Source: Ktedonobacter racemifer DSM 44963
Lineage (GTDB): Bacteria; Chloroflexota; Ktedonobacteria; Ktedonobacterales; Ktedonobacteraceae
Length of the DNA: 64,000 nt
Reading direction: 5' to 3'
Assembly (NCBI RefSeq): GCF_000178855.1
Contig: NZ_ADVG01000005.1
Location: 186,001 to 250,000 of the forward strand
Shown: one piece after another, positions 7,485 through 16,591 of the stretch
Numbering within the stretch: the stretch's first letter is position 1
Layout of the letters: every line of letters begins with the position of its first letter
The notes under the pieces: generated by a model
Databases searched by the model: none
The model's input: only the letters and a program-made list of their open reading frames with translations
What the model was told of the DNA's origin: nothing
Program-made: the position numbers and the translations under genes

Positions 7485-8900
7485 ATGACCGCCAATCCCA
7501 CTGGTAACGCCGTGGCTCAGCAGAGTTTGAGTACAGGAGCTGCGCGTCAAATTGCTACTACCACGAAAACTATCCCCCAAATGCTTGGTATCACACCCCG
7601 CTGGTTTCTCAAGCTCTTGCCCTGGGTCCAGGTAGGAGGGGGAACGTATCGAGTGAATCGATGCAAGGTTGTCCTGCGTAAGGAAGGGCAGATGAGCGTG
7701 AGGATGATGGGCAAGCAAGCGCAGATTGAGGCAAAGGACCTGCGGACACTAGCGCTTTTCCACGATTTAGATGACGGGATGCTCAGCGCGCTCAGCAATA
7801 AATTCACCAATGAGAAATACGACGCTCATGACATGATTATAAGCGCTGGCCAACCGGCTGATAAGTTCTATATCATCGCTCGCGGCAAAGTGGAGGTATG
7901 GGAGACCGGGTGTTACGGTCAAAAGGTTGGGCAGGCTATTTTGGCTGAGGGGGATCATTTTGGAGAGAGGGCTCTGCTGGAAGATCTCCCTCCAACAACC
8001 AATGCCCAGGCGCTGACGTCCTGTTCACTTCTGGTGCTTGAACGCGCATCATTTACAGAGGTTATCAAACAAGTCATCGGGCTACGTCCCGACCTGGATC
8101 ATATTATACAACAGCGACGCGCGAACAACTCCCTGCTCCTGGATGGATATGGCGAAAAGTCAATTGCACTTTCAGCTGGCCATGTTGGGGAAGCTGATCT
8201 GCCCGAGACGTTTGTCGACTATGAGGAGGATCCTCGTGAGTATAATCTGAGTGTCGTGCAGACCGTCCTGCGCATGCATACTCGCGTTTCCGATATTTAC
8301 AATGACCCCTATAACCAGCTCGGCCAGCAGCTCCGCCTGACCATCGAAGCCATCAAAGAGAGGCAAGAATGGGAGATGATCAATAACCCAGATTTTGGTC
8401 TACTCAAAAATGTGGATCCATCCTGCTGTGTTCAGACGCGCACCGGTCCACCAACTCCCGATGATATGGATGAGCTGCTTGCCCGTGTCTGGAAACAGCC
8501 CGCCTTCTTCCTCGCACATCCGCGTGCCATCGCAGCCTTCGGGCGCGAATGTACTCGTCGCGGCGTCCCCCCTCCCACCGTTGAAATTTTTGGAAATCCT
8601 TTTCTTGCCTGGCGCGGCGTCCCCCTGATTCCGACAGACAAACTGATGGTGAATGGAAGCGATACAACAAACATCCTACTCATGCGCGTCGGTGAGAAAG
8701 AGCAAGGCGTTGTCGGCCTTCACCAAACAGACATTCCAGATGAGTACAAGCCTAGTTTATCTGTGCGCTTCATGGGCATTGACAACAAGGCAATCGCCTC
8801 CTATCTGGTCTCGTCGTACTTCTCGGTGGCTGTTCTGGTAGACGATGCACTGGGTTCACTTGAGAATGTTGAGGTATCAAGCTCCTATGACTACCAGTGA
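7485..8900 (+). CDS. Family 2B encapsulin shell protein with cyclic-nucleotide-binding domain
   Basis: Self-assembling HK97-fold shell protein of a protein nanocompartment. The 471-aa chain has an N-terminal arm (about 1-80), an inserted cNMP-binding-type domain (about 81-195: ALFHDLDDGML...FYIIARGKVEVWE...GDHFGERALLEDLPP) and the encapsulin shell domain from about residue 230 to the end, starting near DPREYNLSVVQTVL and closing with the YLVSSYFSVAVLVDDALGSL region typical of SrpI-like shells. The phosphate-binding cassette lacks the usual Arg (PPTTNAQA). Start 7485 has GAGAGGG eight nt upstream; a GTG at 7476 is also possible. It overlaps the desulfurase gene by 14 nt, so the two are co-translated. 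Confidence 0.88.
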   Translation: MTANPTGNAVAQQSLSTGAARQIATTTKTIPQMLGITPRWFLKLLPWVQVGGGTYRVNRCKVVLRKEGQMSVRMMGKQAQIEAKDLRTLALFHDLDDGMLSALSNKFTNEKYDAHDMIISAGQPADKFYIIARGKVEVWETGCYGQKVGQAILAEGDHFGERALLEDLPPTTNAQALTSCSLLVLERASFTEVIKQVIGLRPDLDHIIQQRRANNSLLLDGYGEKSIALSAGHVGEADLPETFVDYEEDPREYNLSVVQTVLRMHTRVSDIYNDPYNQLGQQLRLTIEAIKERQEWEMINNPDFGLLKNVDPSCCVQTRTGPPTPDDMDELLARVWKQPAFFLAHPRAIAAFGRECTRRGVPPPTVEIFGNPFLAWRGVPLIPTDKLMVNGSDTTNILLMRVGEKEQGVVGLHQTDIPDEYKPSLSVRFMGIDNKAIASYLVSSYFSVAVLVDDALGSLENVEVSSSYDYQ

Positions 8901-10485
8901 TCGGGATCCCTTCCCACAAGGCTTCCAGGCACAACCAGGGATATCTCAATTCCATACTCACAGCGCGAACGATGACTTTGCAAGCGATGAAGATATTGAA
9001 AGCATTGAGCGGCTTACTCGCCAGCTATATGCTGAGATACCTCGCGCGATGCGCCATGCGAATCATCAGGAAGCAATGGAAAACATCACAGGCCAACTTC
9101 CGATGAATAGCCAAGACCTTCGCCGCTTATTAGATGATCTAGACGTAGCACAAGAGACGGACATGCCAGCGGTACCACATCCTGTCAGTCGGCCCCAGTT
9201 TTATTTCTTGCCACAGCCAGAGACGCAACGTCCTTTTCCCAGCGTGCATGGATCGTTTGACGTTCACGCCATTCGGCGAGATTTTCCTGTTTTGCATCAG
9301 AAGGTGAATGGCAAACCTCTTATATGGCTGGATAATGCGGCCACCAGTCAAAAGCCGCGCCAGGTCATTGATGCGCTCGCGCAATTTTATACACATAACA
9401 ATTCAAATATCCATCGCGGAGCACACACTCTGGCTGCTCACGCGACAGATGCCTATGAGGGGGCGCGGGAAAAAGTACAGCAGTTCCTGGGCGCACAATC
9501 AGCGAGTGAGATTATCTTTGTGCGTGGTACAACCGAAGGGATCAATCTCATCGCACAAACCTACGGTCGGAAATATATTGGCGCAGGAGATGAGATTGTC
9601 CTTACCACGCTGGAGCATCACTCCAATATCGTCCCCTGGCAGTTGTTAGCCCAGGAGAAGAAGGCCATCTTGCGTGTGGCGCCAATTGATGATAGTGGAG
9701 AGGTGATCCTTGAAGAATATGAACGATTGCTGGGGCCACGCACCCGGTTGGTGGCAATTAGCCAGGTCTCGAACGCGCTGGGGACAGTCCTACCAATCAC
9801 GCAAATGGCTGAAATGGCGCACCAACATGGGGCGCTCGTCCTCGTAGATGGTGCGCAGGCTGTTCCTCACTTTCGTGTCAATGTCCAGGCAATGGACGCA
9901 GACTTCTATGCCTTCTCAGGTCATAAGTTCTTCGGCCCGACCGGGATTGGCGTGCTTTACGGAAAGTTACACCTGCTCAAGGATATGCCTCCCTGGCAGG
10001 GTGGTGGTAGCATGATTGATACCGTCACCTTCGAAAAGACCACATTCAATGAAGTGCCCTATAAGTTTGAGGCTGGTACTGGTCACATCGCTGGCGCTAT
10101 CGGCCTTGGAGCCGCTATTGACTATGTGAATCACATCGGATTTGAAGCCGCCAACCAGTACGAGGAAGCGTTGCTGGCCTATGCCACCGAGGCGCTGGCT
10201 TCGCTCCCGCAACTGCGTCTCATTGGTACCGCTCAACGAAAAGCCGGAGTGCTTTCGTTTGTTCTTGATGGCGCTCGCCCCGAGGACATTGGCGAGTTTC
10301 TGGACCAGGAAGGGATCGCCGTGCGGGCTGGTCACCATTGCGCCCAGCCCACGATGAGTCGTTACGGCGTGACTGGCACAGTGCGCCCCTCCCTGGCTTT
10401 TTACAACACCTATGAAGAGATCGACGCCTTAATCACAGCAATCCTCAAATATAAAAAGGTGGTAGCCCCTCACTCTGATGCGTGA
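8887..10485 (+). CDS. Encapsulin-associated cysteine desulfurase (SufS-like) cargo
   Basis: PLP-dependent enzyme that takes sulfur from L-cysteine to give alanine and a persulfide. The 532-aa protein has about 123 extra N-terminal residues, rich in acidic, proline and glutamine residues, before the SufS-type fold begins at FDVHAIRRDFPVLH. Visible motifs are LDNAATSQKP, the PLP lysine in FSGHKFFGPTGIG and the active-site Cys in RAGHHCAQP. Family 2 encapsulin cargo desulfurases use such a disordered N-terminal region for loading. Start 8887 lies inside the shell gene, with GAGGT about 10 nt upstream, pointing to coupled translation. Confidence 0.92.
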   Translation: MTTSDRDPFPQGFQAQPGISQFHTHSANDDFASDEDIESIERLTRQLYAEIPRAMRHANHQEAMENITGQLPMNSQDLRRLLDDLDVAQETDMPAVPHPVSRPQFYFLPQPETQRPFPSVHGSFDVHAIRRDFPVLHQKVNGKPLIWLDNAATSQKPRQVIDALAQFYTHNNSNIHRGAHTLAAHATDAYEGAREKVQQFLGAQSASEIIFVRGTTEGINLIAQTYGRKYIGAGDEIVLTTLEHHSNIVPWQLLAQEKKAILRVAPIDDSGEVILEEYERLLGPRTRLVAISQVSNALGTVLPITQMAEMAHQHGALVLVDGAQAVPHFRVNVQAMDADFYAFSGHKFFGPTGIGVLYGKLHLLKDMPPWQGGGSMIDTVTFEKTTFNEVPYKFEAGTGHIAGAIGLGAAIDYVNHIGFEAANQYEEALLAYATEALASLPQLRLIGTAQRKAGVLSFVLDGARPEDIGEFLDQEGIAVRAGHHCAQPTMSRYGVTGTVRPSLAFYNTYEEIDALITAILKYKKVVAPHSDA

Positions 10486-10560
10486 AGGGAACGAGACCAC
10501 TGTTATTTCTCCAGGCTTTGCCTGCAAGGTGTCTATCTCTTACCGGTTGCCGCAAAGACC

Positions 10561-10941
10561 CTAGCTGCCGAGGCCGCTCCTCTGGGCTTTTTCCTCATCT
10601 TGAATACAACGCGCCGCCCATGGAATGGCCTCCAGGCGCTTTTCGGGGATAGGCTGCCCACAATCTATGCAGCGGCCATACGTGCCATCCTCTAAACGTT
10701 TGAGTGCGTTCCGGACTTCCTGCAGCAGAGCCTGTTGGTGAGCTATAATCGCCTGTACTTGCTCGTCCTGCTGGACATCGACAGCAAGATCCTCAAATTC
10801 TTGCGGTCCCTCACTCGCTTGCGCCTGAATAGGATCAACTGGCTCAGGAGGAGGAGGCTCGACCAGGCTCTTGATGCGTTCCAGGATTTCCTTCTCTTTC
10901 GCCTGAAGCCGTTCTTTTATCTGTTGTAGATCAAGTGCCAT
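10561..10941 (-). CDS. TraR/DksA family zinc-finger protein
   Basis: A 126-aa protein with a long N-terminal coiled coil (LQQIKERLQAKEKEILERIK) and a C-terminal DksA-type motif (YGRCIDCGQPIPEKRLEAIPWAARC). Three Cys of the C4 finger are clear; the fourth position reads Q/D, so the zinc site is incomplete. DksA-like proteins bind the RNA polymerase secondary channel. Start 10941 has AAAGG upstream; a TTG two codons earlier is possible. It converges with the desulfurase gene. Confidence 0.85.
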   Translation of the reverse strand: MALDLQQIKERLQAKEKEILERIKSLVEPPPPEPVDPIQAQASEGPQEFEDLAVDVQQDEQVQAIIAHQQALLQEVRNALKRLEDGTYGRCIDCGQPIPEKRLEAIPWAARCIQDEEKAQRSGLGS

Positions 10942-11126
10942 CTCCAATCAACCTTTCAACCATGCTCAGGATATACAAACCTTTACCGGTCCCAACCCAA
11001 TGAGGGCCATTTCTCCCAAATCATACCCCACATTGCAAGCCAAGGGGGCAAAAGAGAATGCAACTGTTCCCAAAAAAGTGGGAAAAAGGGACCAACCGTG
11101 GGCAAGACGCCACACTTTCGAGCTTC

Positions 11127-11155
11127 TTGACAGATGAGAACGTTTGTCCTATACT
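11127..11155 (+). promoter_or_regulatory. Sigma70-type promoter before tnpB pseudogene
   Basis: TTGACA (11127-11132), a 17-nt spacer and TATACT (11150-11155), 36 nt before the tnpB start. A near-consensus promoter preserved in front of a dead gene. Confidence 0.6.
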
Positions 11156-11191
11156 GAAGAAAATAAGAGGCAAGAGAAAGAGCAGAACCGC

Positions 11192-12357
11192 ATGATTCGC
11201 GCTCATAAGATCAGACTGCATCCCACACCTGAGCAGGTCAACTCCCTTGCTCGTGCCGCAGGCGTTGCTCGCTTTGTGTGGAATTGGGGGCTGGCCGAAT
11301 GGAACCGCCAATATGAAGCCGGGGAGAAACCCACTGCCTTGAAACTCAAGAAGCAATTCAACGAGATCCGGCGGGTGCAATTCCCCTGGACATGGGAGGT
11401 GACGAAGAACGCCTCAGATCAGCCCTTCCTCGATCTAGGAAAAGCCTTCACCGCGTTTTTTGAAGGCAAAGCCAAACGCCCCAAGTTCAAGAGCAAGAAA
11501 CAAAACAAACCCTCCTTTTACCTTGCCAACGATCAATTCGAGTTGGGGGATCACCGTCTGTGGGTTCCTAAGCTCGGATGGGTCAACATGGCGGAAAATC
11601 TGCGCTTCAAAGGTCGCGTGAGAGGAGCACGCATCACGCGCGTCAGCAGACTGGTGGTTTGTGTCTCTCCAGGTCGAACTCCCAGATGTGATCCCGGCAA
11701 AGAAACCAGCCGCTGTTGGTATCGATGTCGGACTGAACCGATTGGCCACCTTGAGTACAGGAGAGGGAGTCGAGAACCAAGCCTTCCTCAAAACGGCGCT
11801 CAAAAAATTGCGTCAGGCCAATAAGCGACTGCATCGCCGCAAACCGGGATCAAAAAAACCGCGAGAATGCGCGTAGACAGGTGGCACGACTCCATTATCG
11901 TATTACCTCTCTGAGAGACGATGTGCTCCACAAGCTCACAACCAGGCTTGCCAATTGCTATGGAAGCATTGGCATCGAAGACCTCAACCTCAAGGGACTG
12001 CTCAAGAATCGGCGGCTGTCTCGTTCGTTCTCTGACGCAGCATTGGGCAAGCTGCTCTCCCTGCTCGGGGCGAAGGTAGAGCAGCAGGGTGGACAGGTGA
12101 TCAAGGTGGGACGCTTCTTTCCTTCGAGTAAGACCTGCCACTGCTGCGGCTGGAAGTGGGAAGCGATGACGCTCAAAGATCGCACCTTCCTCTGCCAGAA
12201 TCCATCATGCCCCTATTCTCAGTTCCCGCAAGATCGCGATCATAATGCGAGCCAGAATATCCTGCGGGAAGCCCTTCACTTGATCGGGCTCATTGACCAA
12301 GTCGTCACCGGTATTGGCTCAGACGAGGACGTAAACTTGCCTGCGGACGCGGGGTAA
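11192..12357 (+). pseudogene. tnpB: tnpB pseudogene (IS200/IS605 type), two frameshifts
   Basis: TnpB-like nuclease spread over three frames. Frame one runs from MIRAHKIRLHPTPEQVN to about 11655 (RGARITRVSRL). It resumes in a second frame with LQVELPDV...VGIDVGLNRLATL (RuvC-I Asp) to about 11876, then a third frame carries GSIGIEDLNLKG (Glu), a zinc ribbon (CHCC, then CQNPSC) and DRDHNASQNIL (Asp). All three catalytic residues survive but no continuous reading is possible. A right-end-like hairpin (GGCCTCGGCCTTGAGGCTCC) follows the stop. No tnpA partner is present. Confidence 0.85.
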
Positions 12358-12598
12358 GACCAAAAAGGCCTCGGCCTTGAGGCTCCTACGGATGAAACAG
12401 GAACAACAAAGGTGTAGCAGAGCTATGCTTGCATACGTTTTACTACATTAATTGGAGCAGAGAAACCACAACAGAGCATCCCACCCTGAATGATACATAT
12501 ACTGCTCTGTTTTGCAAGAGAAGAGCGCAGCTTCTTCTTGTATCGGCGTGAGTTGCCGAACCTGGCGCTCTAGCAATATAAACAAAGCCGGGGAAACG

Positions 12599-13144
12599 TC
12601 ACACTGGGTCGGGAACGACATCCAGAACCCCCTGACACTTCCCCCGATTATACACAAGTGCACTGTACAGCGATTTGAAATCATCTGTCATGGGGTGAAT
12701 GGTTTGTAGATCCGCAGGTAAGTTTGCCAGAGCCAGGGGAACATTCTCCTTGTTCAAACTGTTCACAAGGTTTGTAGCTTCAGCAACATTGCCGCTTATC
12801 ACCAGTCGAGCGTTTTCATCGCCACTTCTAGCTTGCCCTTCCGCGCCTGAAATGTTTACACCTAGCGCGTAAGCATCGTAGAAAACAGGATGGATATTTT
12901 TTAACGCTGTACTATAATCGTTATCACGAACATCTTCAATAATGCTCTGGTAAATTTGACCATCCTTCAGCATGTTCTGAATGCGTACCGAGTCAATGGC
13001 GATACCCATATTCTTGAGCTCGAACAGCGACTGCAACACGTCCTCAAGTGCATTCGTAGCAAGAGGAATATTATTTACCGAAGCATTACACGCTGCAAAC
13101 TCCAAACAGGTGCCCAGGTTGAATAAAAGCCCAAGTTTTTTCAA
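12599..13144 (-). CDS. Hypothetical protein, possibly N-terminally truncated
   Basis: A 181-aa reading frame of unknown family. The first possible start is TTG at 13144 (KKLGLLFNLGTCLEFAACN), but coding-like sequence (CSVSVDRGGNL) continues upstream to an in-frame TGA near 13175, so the true N-terminus may be lost. The protein is helical, with NALEDVLQSLFELKNMGIA and a C-terminal CQGVLDVVPDPV. No domain, signal peptide or membrane helix is assigned. It lies downstream of the aldo/keto reductase on the same strand, about 100 bp away. Confidence 0.45.
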   Translation of the reverse strand: MKKLGLLFNLGTCLEFAACNASVNNIPLATNALEDVLQSLFELKNMGIAIDSVRIQNMLKDGQIYQSIIEDVRDNDYSTALKNIHPVFYDAYALGVNISGAEGQARSGDENARLVISGNVAEATNLVNSLNKENVPLALANLPADLQTIHPMTDDFKSLYSALVYNRGKCQGVLDVVPDPV

Positions 13145-13241
13145 GTTACCCCCCCGATCAACACTAACGGAGCAGTTAGTTCACGTTTGCCATTGGTAGA
13201 TTCGAACTCCACGCACAACAAGGAACCACCATATGCGCGAT

Positions 13242-14090
13242 TTAGAACCTCTCGAGCGGTTGCGACCCGGTTGGCGGCGGAAAGGCACGATCAAGGGTAG
13301 CCAGGTCCTCCTCCGCGAGGTTCAGAGCAAGGGAGGAGCGATTCTCAATGACGTGTGCCCTCTTCCCCGCCCTGGGAATGGCGCTAAGGTCGTCATGTCT
13401 GAACATCCACGCGAGAGCCACCTGGACCGGCGCTGCGTCATACTTGTCTGCTATGTGTCTAAGAACGTGATGGCCAAGTAGCCGCCCCTGCTCGAAAGGC
13501 GCATAGGCCATGATCGGAATGCGACGTTTGCGGCACCAGGGCAACAGATCGTACTCGATGCCGCGTCGGGTAAGATTGTAGAGCACCTGGTCGGCCGCAA
13601 CATCCCTTCCCCCTGGGAAGGCCATGAGTTCCTCAAGATCTGAAAAGTTAAAATTGCTGACGCCCCAATAACGAATTTTCCCCGCGCCGACTAACTCTAT
13701 AAAAGCTGCAAGTGTCTCCTCCAGTGGTACCTGGCCACGCCAGTGCAGGAGATAGAGATCGATTCGGTCTGTCTTCAAGCGCTGCAGACTACGCTCGCAA
13801 GCGATGGCCGTGCCATGCCTTGTTGCGTTACTTGGGAGCACATTGCTCACGATAAAGATCTCCTCACGGCGCCCAGCTAGTGCTTCGGCCACCAGTTCTT
13901 CAGCAGCACCATCTGCGTACATTTCGGAGGTCTCGATCAGCGTCATACCAAGATCGAGGCCCAGACGTAGCGCCGCAATCTCATCCGCTCGACGCCGCGA
14001 GTCTTCGGCCATGCCCCAGGTTCCCTGCCCAAGCACTGGAATCTCTTCACCCGATGGGAGCTTGATAGTGCGAATTGGAATTGCATGCAT
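13242..14090 (-). CDS. Aldo/keto reductase, catalytic Lys apparently replaced
   Basis: A 282-aa (beta/alpha)8 NADPH oxidoreductase of the AKR superfamily. The family motif is recognisable (VLGQGTWGMAEDS, LIETSEMYADG, YLLHWRG, GVSNFNFSDLEEL, IPRAGKRAHVIENR). Two tetrad positions differ: the usual Asp of DTAEMY is Glu, and the Lys of the VSKVLP motif is Asn (IVSNVLP, codon AAT). Tyr and His are kept. It may have lost or changed activity. Start 14090 has GGAG nearby. It is probably monocistronic. Confidence 0.88.
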   Translation of the reverse strand: MHAIPIRTIKLPSGEEIPVLGQGTWGMAEDSRRRADEIAALRLGLDLGMTLIETSEMYADGAAEELVAEALAGRREEIFIVSNVLPSNATRHGTAIACERSLQRLKTDRIDLYLLHWRGQVPLEETLAAFIELVGAGKIRYWGVSNFNFSDLEELMAFPGGRDVAADQVLYNLTRRGIEYDLLPWCRKRRIPIMAYAPFEQGRLLGHHVLRHIADKYDAAPVQVALAWMFRHDDLSAIPRAGKRAHVIENRSSLALNLAEEDLATLDRAFPPPTGSQPLERF

Positions 14091-14642
14091 AACAGATCTC
14101 CTCCTACGGCAAGCGCTCTTCTGTAGAAGAAGCTAACCCGCGATGATGTCGATCTTTTCGAAAGTGGACGTGGTGTGGTAGAGGAAAACCCGGGAACATT
14201 TTGTTAGCAGCCCTTTTAGTGCCACCGCAACAAGGGTCAGAGATAGGGGCTTCCCAATCTGACTCGCCCTAAAAACCCTCTACAATACCCTGCAAAGCGT
14301 ATCAATGTCCATGAGAGAATGAGGTACTACTACTACTTGCATGATTTTTGATTGTGGCTGCAACAAAACACGGAGGTTGCACCTTCATTGTAGAACGAGG
14401 GTAAAGGTCTACAGAAAATGGAGGAAGTTCATCAAAACAACCAAGATGTAGAGCCTTTTTGACGCGGCGCATTTTTGCATATATAATACATTATTCTGAC
14501 CAAATATACAAAGATGTGCTTGCAAATATGCTCCTCCTTTTCTCTATAAATGATCACTTTTATGGTGCTTGCACCTACACAGCTGATGTATAATAGCCCT
14601 GGAGAAAAAGGTTCTCATCTTGAAGAGAAAGGATAAAACACC
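14091..14642. other. Intergenic, no gene seen
   Basis: About 550 bp between divergent genes. No ORF with coding character. It should hold the promoters of the aldo/keto reductase and the VOC/ubiD cluster; the AT-rich stretch near 14475-14500 is a candidate, but no clear -35/-10 pair was fixed. Confidence 0.4.
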
Positions 14643-15017
14643 ATGGCCTTTCGCTTCGAAGCTGCATTTGTCACTATATCGGCGTTCAACCTGGAGGAGA
14701 TAACACAATTTTACCGTCAGTTCTTCCAACAAGAACCCATAGGGGCCAAACCTCATAGCTATGTTGAGTTCTATGTAGCAAATCTCTGCCTGGGTATCTT
14801 TCGCCCTCACGAAAGCAGCAAAGAAGAGTTTGCGAGGGTAGGAAAGAACCCGATGAGCATTTGTTTGGAGGTGAGCGATCTCGATGAGGCAATCGCTCGC
14901 ATTACAGCACTCGGATATGCGCCACCAGGAGGGGTTATTCATACTCCTCATGGGCGAGAAGTTTACGCCTATGATCCTGAACAGAATCGATTAATTCTCC
15001 ACCAATCTTGGAGCTAG
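14643..15017 (+). CDS. VOC (glyoxalase/bleomycin-resistance fold) protein 1
   Basis: A 124-aa single-repeat VOC-superfamily protein: FVTISAFNLEEITQFYRQFF at the start, a central SICLEVSDLDEAIARI strand and GREVYAYDPEQNRLILHQ at the end, the usual metal-site positions. GAAAGG lies upstream of the ATG. VOC proteins include dioxygenases, glyoxalases and antibiotic-binding proteins. It is the first gene of the plus-strand run leading to ubiX/ubiD and is related to the next gene. Confidence 0.85.
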   Translation: MAFRFEAAFVTISAFNLEEITQFYRQFFQQEPIGAKPHSYVEFYVANLCLGIFRPHESSKEEFARVGKNPMSICLEVSDLDEAIARITALGYAPPGGVIHTPHGREVYAYDPEQNRLILHQSWS

Positions 15018-15134
15018 TCGGGAAATCCAGATTCACTGTCCATGATGAAATATGGCCTGAACGTGGTAATGAGAACATTCACTTCATCACTCCGGTAGTC
15101 AGACACCTCTCTAGAGAGAGAAAGGAGAGAAACG

Positions 15135-15503
15135 ATGGCTTCTTTGTATAAGTACGGGCGTCTCGCCATAGCGGCCATCAACTTCAATGAAATGAAGGAG
15201 TTTTATAGCAAGATCCTGCAGGAGGAGCCGATAAGGCACATCAAAGATGTGTATGTAGAATTTCAACTGCCGGAATTGCGCATCGGCCTGTTCAAACCCC
15301 GCCCGGATAACCGCCCCGAGTTTATGCATGATACCCGTTCGACCGCCAGTATTGTCTTGGAGGTGATCGATATCAACGACGCAGCCAATCACTTTAGATC
15401 GGTGGGGTGTTCGCCTGGCAAGATCATCGACACCTTTCACGGCAAAGAGTTCTATGCTTACGACCCCGCACAGAACCGGTTGATTGTGCATCAGGAGAAG
15501 TAG
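15135..15503 (+). CDS. VOC (glyoxalase fold) protein 2
   Basis: A 122-aa VOC protein similar to the preceding one, sharing INFNEMKEFYSKIL, SIVLEVIDIND and GKEFYAYDPAQNRLIVHQ. The two look like a tandem duplication that has diverged. AAAGGAGAG precedes the ATG. Being just upstream of a hydroxyarylate decarboxylase set, it may act on aromatic or catecholic substrates (inference only). Confidence 0.85.
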   Translation: MASLYKYGRLAIAAINFNEMKEFYSKILQEEPIRHIKDVYVEFQLPELRIGLFKPRPDNRPEFMHDTRSTASIVLEVIDINDAANHFRSVGCSPGKIIDTFHGKEFYAYDPAQNRLIVHQEK

Positions 15504-15587
15504 CAAGGTCAAAACAAAAGCGGAGGTCTCTGCTTCTTGTATCGCAATGTCTTTTTGCTGCTGCGATGCCCTAAGGAGGAAAACTGC

Positions 15588-16196
15588 ATGTGTGCGCAGA
15601 AGAACAGGCTGATCGTTGGAATTTCAGGAGCGAGCGGTGTTATTTACGGCATCCGCCTGCTTGCAATCTTACAGACGGTCCCATCGATTGAGACGCATCT
15701 CATCATGAGCGCAGCAGCCAAACGGACAGTGCTACTGGAGACCGGCTATTCCATTGCGCAAGTTGAGGAACTGGCGGATCGGACATATAAGACAAGCGAC
15801 ATTGCGGCCTCTCTCTCCTCTGGTTCCTTCCACACAATTGGCATGGCCGTCCTGCCTTGCTCAATCAAAACACTCTCGGGAATTGTCCATTGTTACTCCG
15901 ATAACCTCTTGCTGCGGGCTGCAGACGTTGTATTGAAAGACCGGCGGAAACTAGTTCTGGCTGTACGCGAAACACCCCTTCATCTAGGGCATATACGTAT
16001 GATGGAGCAAGCTACCGAAATGGGAGCCATCATCATGCCACCCCTTCCAGCTTTTTATCACCATCCAGCAACACTCGACGACATTATCAATCAAACGGTG
16101 AACCGCGTCCTGGATTTGTTTGATATTCAATTAGCACAAGACCTGTTTCGACGATGGCCTGTAGAGGATGAAGAACAAGGCGTCATGGATTGGTAA
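15588..16196 (+). CDS. ubiX: UbiX-type flavin prenyltransferase
   Basis: Makes prenylated FMN from FMN and dimethylallyl phosphate for UbiD-type decarboxylases. The 202-aa protein has the family signature VGISGASGVIYGIRLL and the late VRETPLHLGHIRMMEQATEMGA motif. Start 15588 is preceded by AAGGAGGA at good spacing; an upstream in-frame start at 15537 is less likely. It lies directly before the small subunit and ubiD genes, matching the B-D-C order of non-oxidative hydroxyarylic acid decarboxylase loci. Confidence 0.93.
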   Translation: MCAQKNRLIVGISGASGVIYGIRLLAILQTVPSIETHLIMSAAAKRTVLLETGYSIAQVEELADRTYKTSDIAASLSSGSFHTIGMAVLPCSIKTLSGIVHCYSDNLLLRAADVVLKDRRKLVLAVRETPLHLGHIRMMEQATEMGAIIMPPLPAFYHHPATLDDIINQTVNRVLDLFDIQLAQDLFRRWPVEDEEQGVMDW

Positions 16197-16214
16197 GGAG
16201 AGGAGAAAGCAGAT

Positions 16215-16448
16215 ATGCCAACCTGCCCCCGTTGTGATGACCCCAATGGAGCGATCCTGACTGAATCGCCCGTCAAAGGAAGCTGGATCATGTATAGGTG
16301 TCCTCGTTGTCTTTTTACCTGGCGCTCGACCGAACCGGAACACATAACCAACCCGGCTCTGTACAATCGGGATTTTAAATTGACGCCGGAAATGACTGAA
16401 CACGCGCAGGTAACGCCTCCTATTGGCGTACCACGAAAGAAATCCTAG
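16215..16448 (+). CDS. Small zinc-ribbon subunit D of hydroxyarylate decarboxylase
   Basis: A 77-aa protein starting with a CxxC zinc knuckle (PTCPRCDDPNG), a second CxxC (MYRCPRCLFTWRS) and a basic tail. This size and pattern, lying between ubiX and ubiD, match the VdcD/LpdD-like D subunit of vanillate/4-hydroxybenzoate decarboxylases. The role of that subunit is not well defined. GGAGAGGAGAAAG lies upstream of the ATG, and only 18 nt separate it from ubiX, so they form an operon. Confidence 0.85.
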   Translation: MPTCPRCDDPNGAILTESPVKGSWIMYRCPRCLFTWRSTEPEHITNPALYNRDFKLTPEMTEHAQVTPPIGVPRKKS

Positions 16449-16591
16449 GGCAGAAAAACTAGAGAAGTTAGGAAAAGGGAATGCAGGAATCTCCCCGCCT
16501 TTTCTCAAAAAACTCTCATAGAAAAGCACTAGGATATCGTTAGGATGTATGAAGAGCAATCATAGATTGAGTAAGGGAAGGAGGTAGAATC

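Noticed and set aside
13180..13215. GGAGTTCGAATCTACC-like tRNA T-arm motif on the minus strand
   Set aside because: Only a T-arm-like stretch is present; no acceptor, D or anticodon arms could be assembled.
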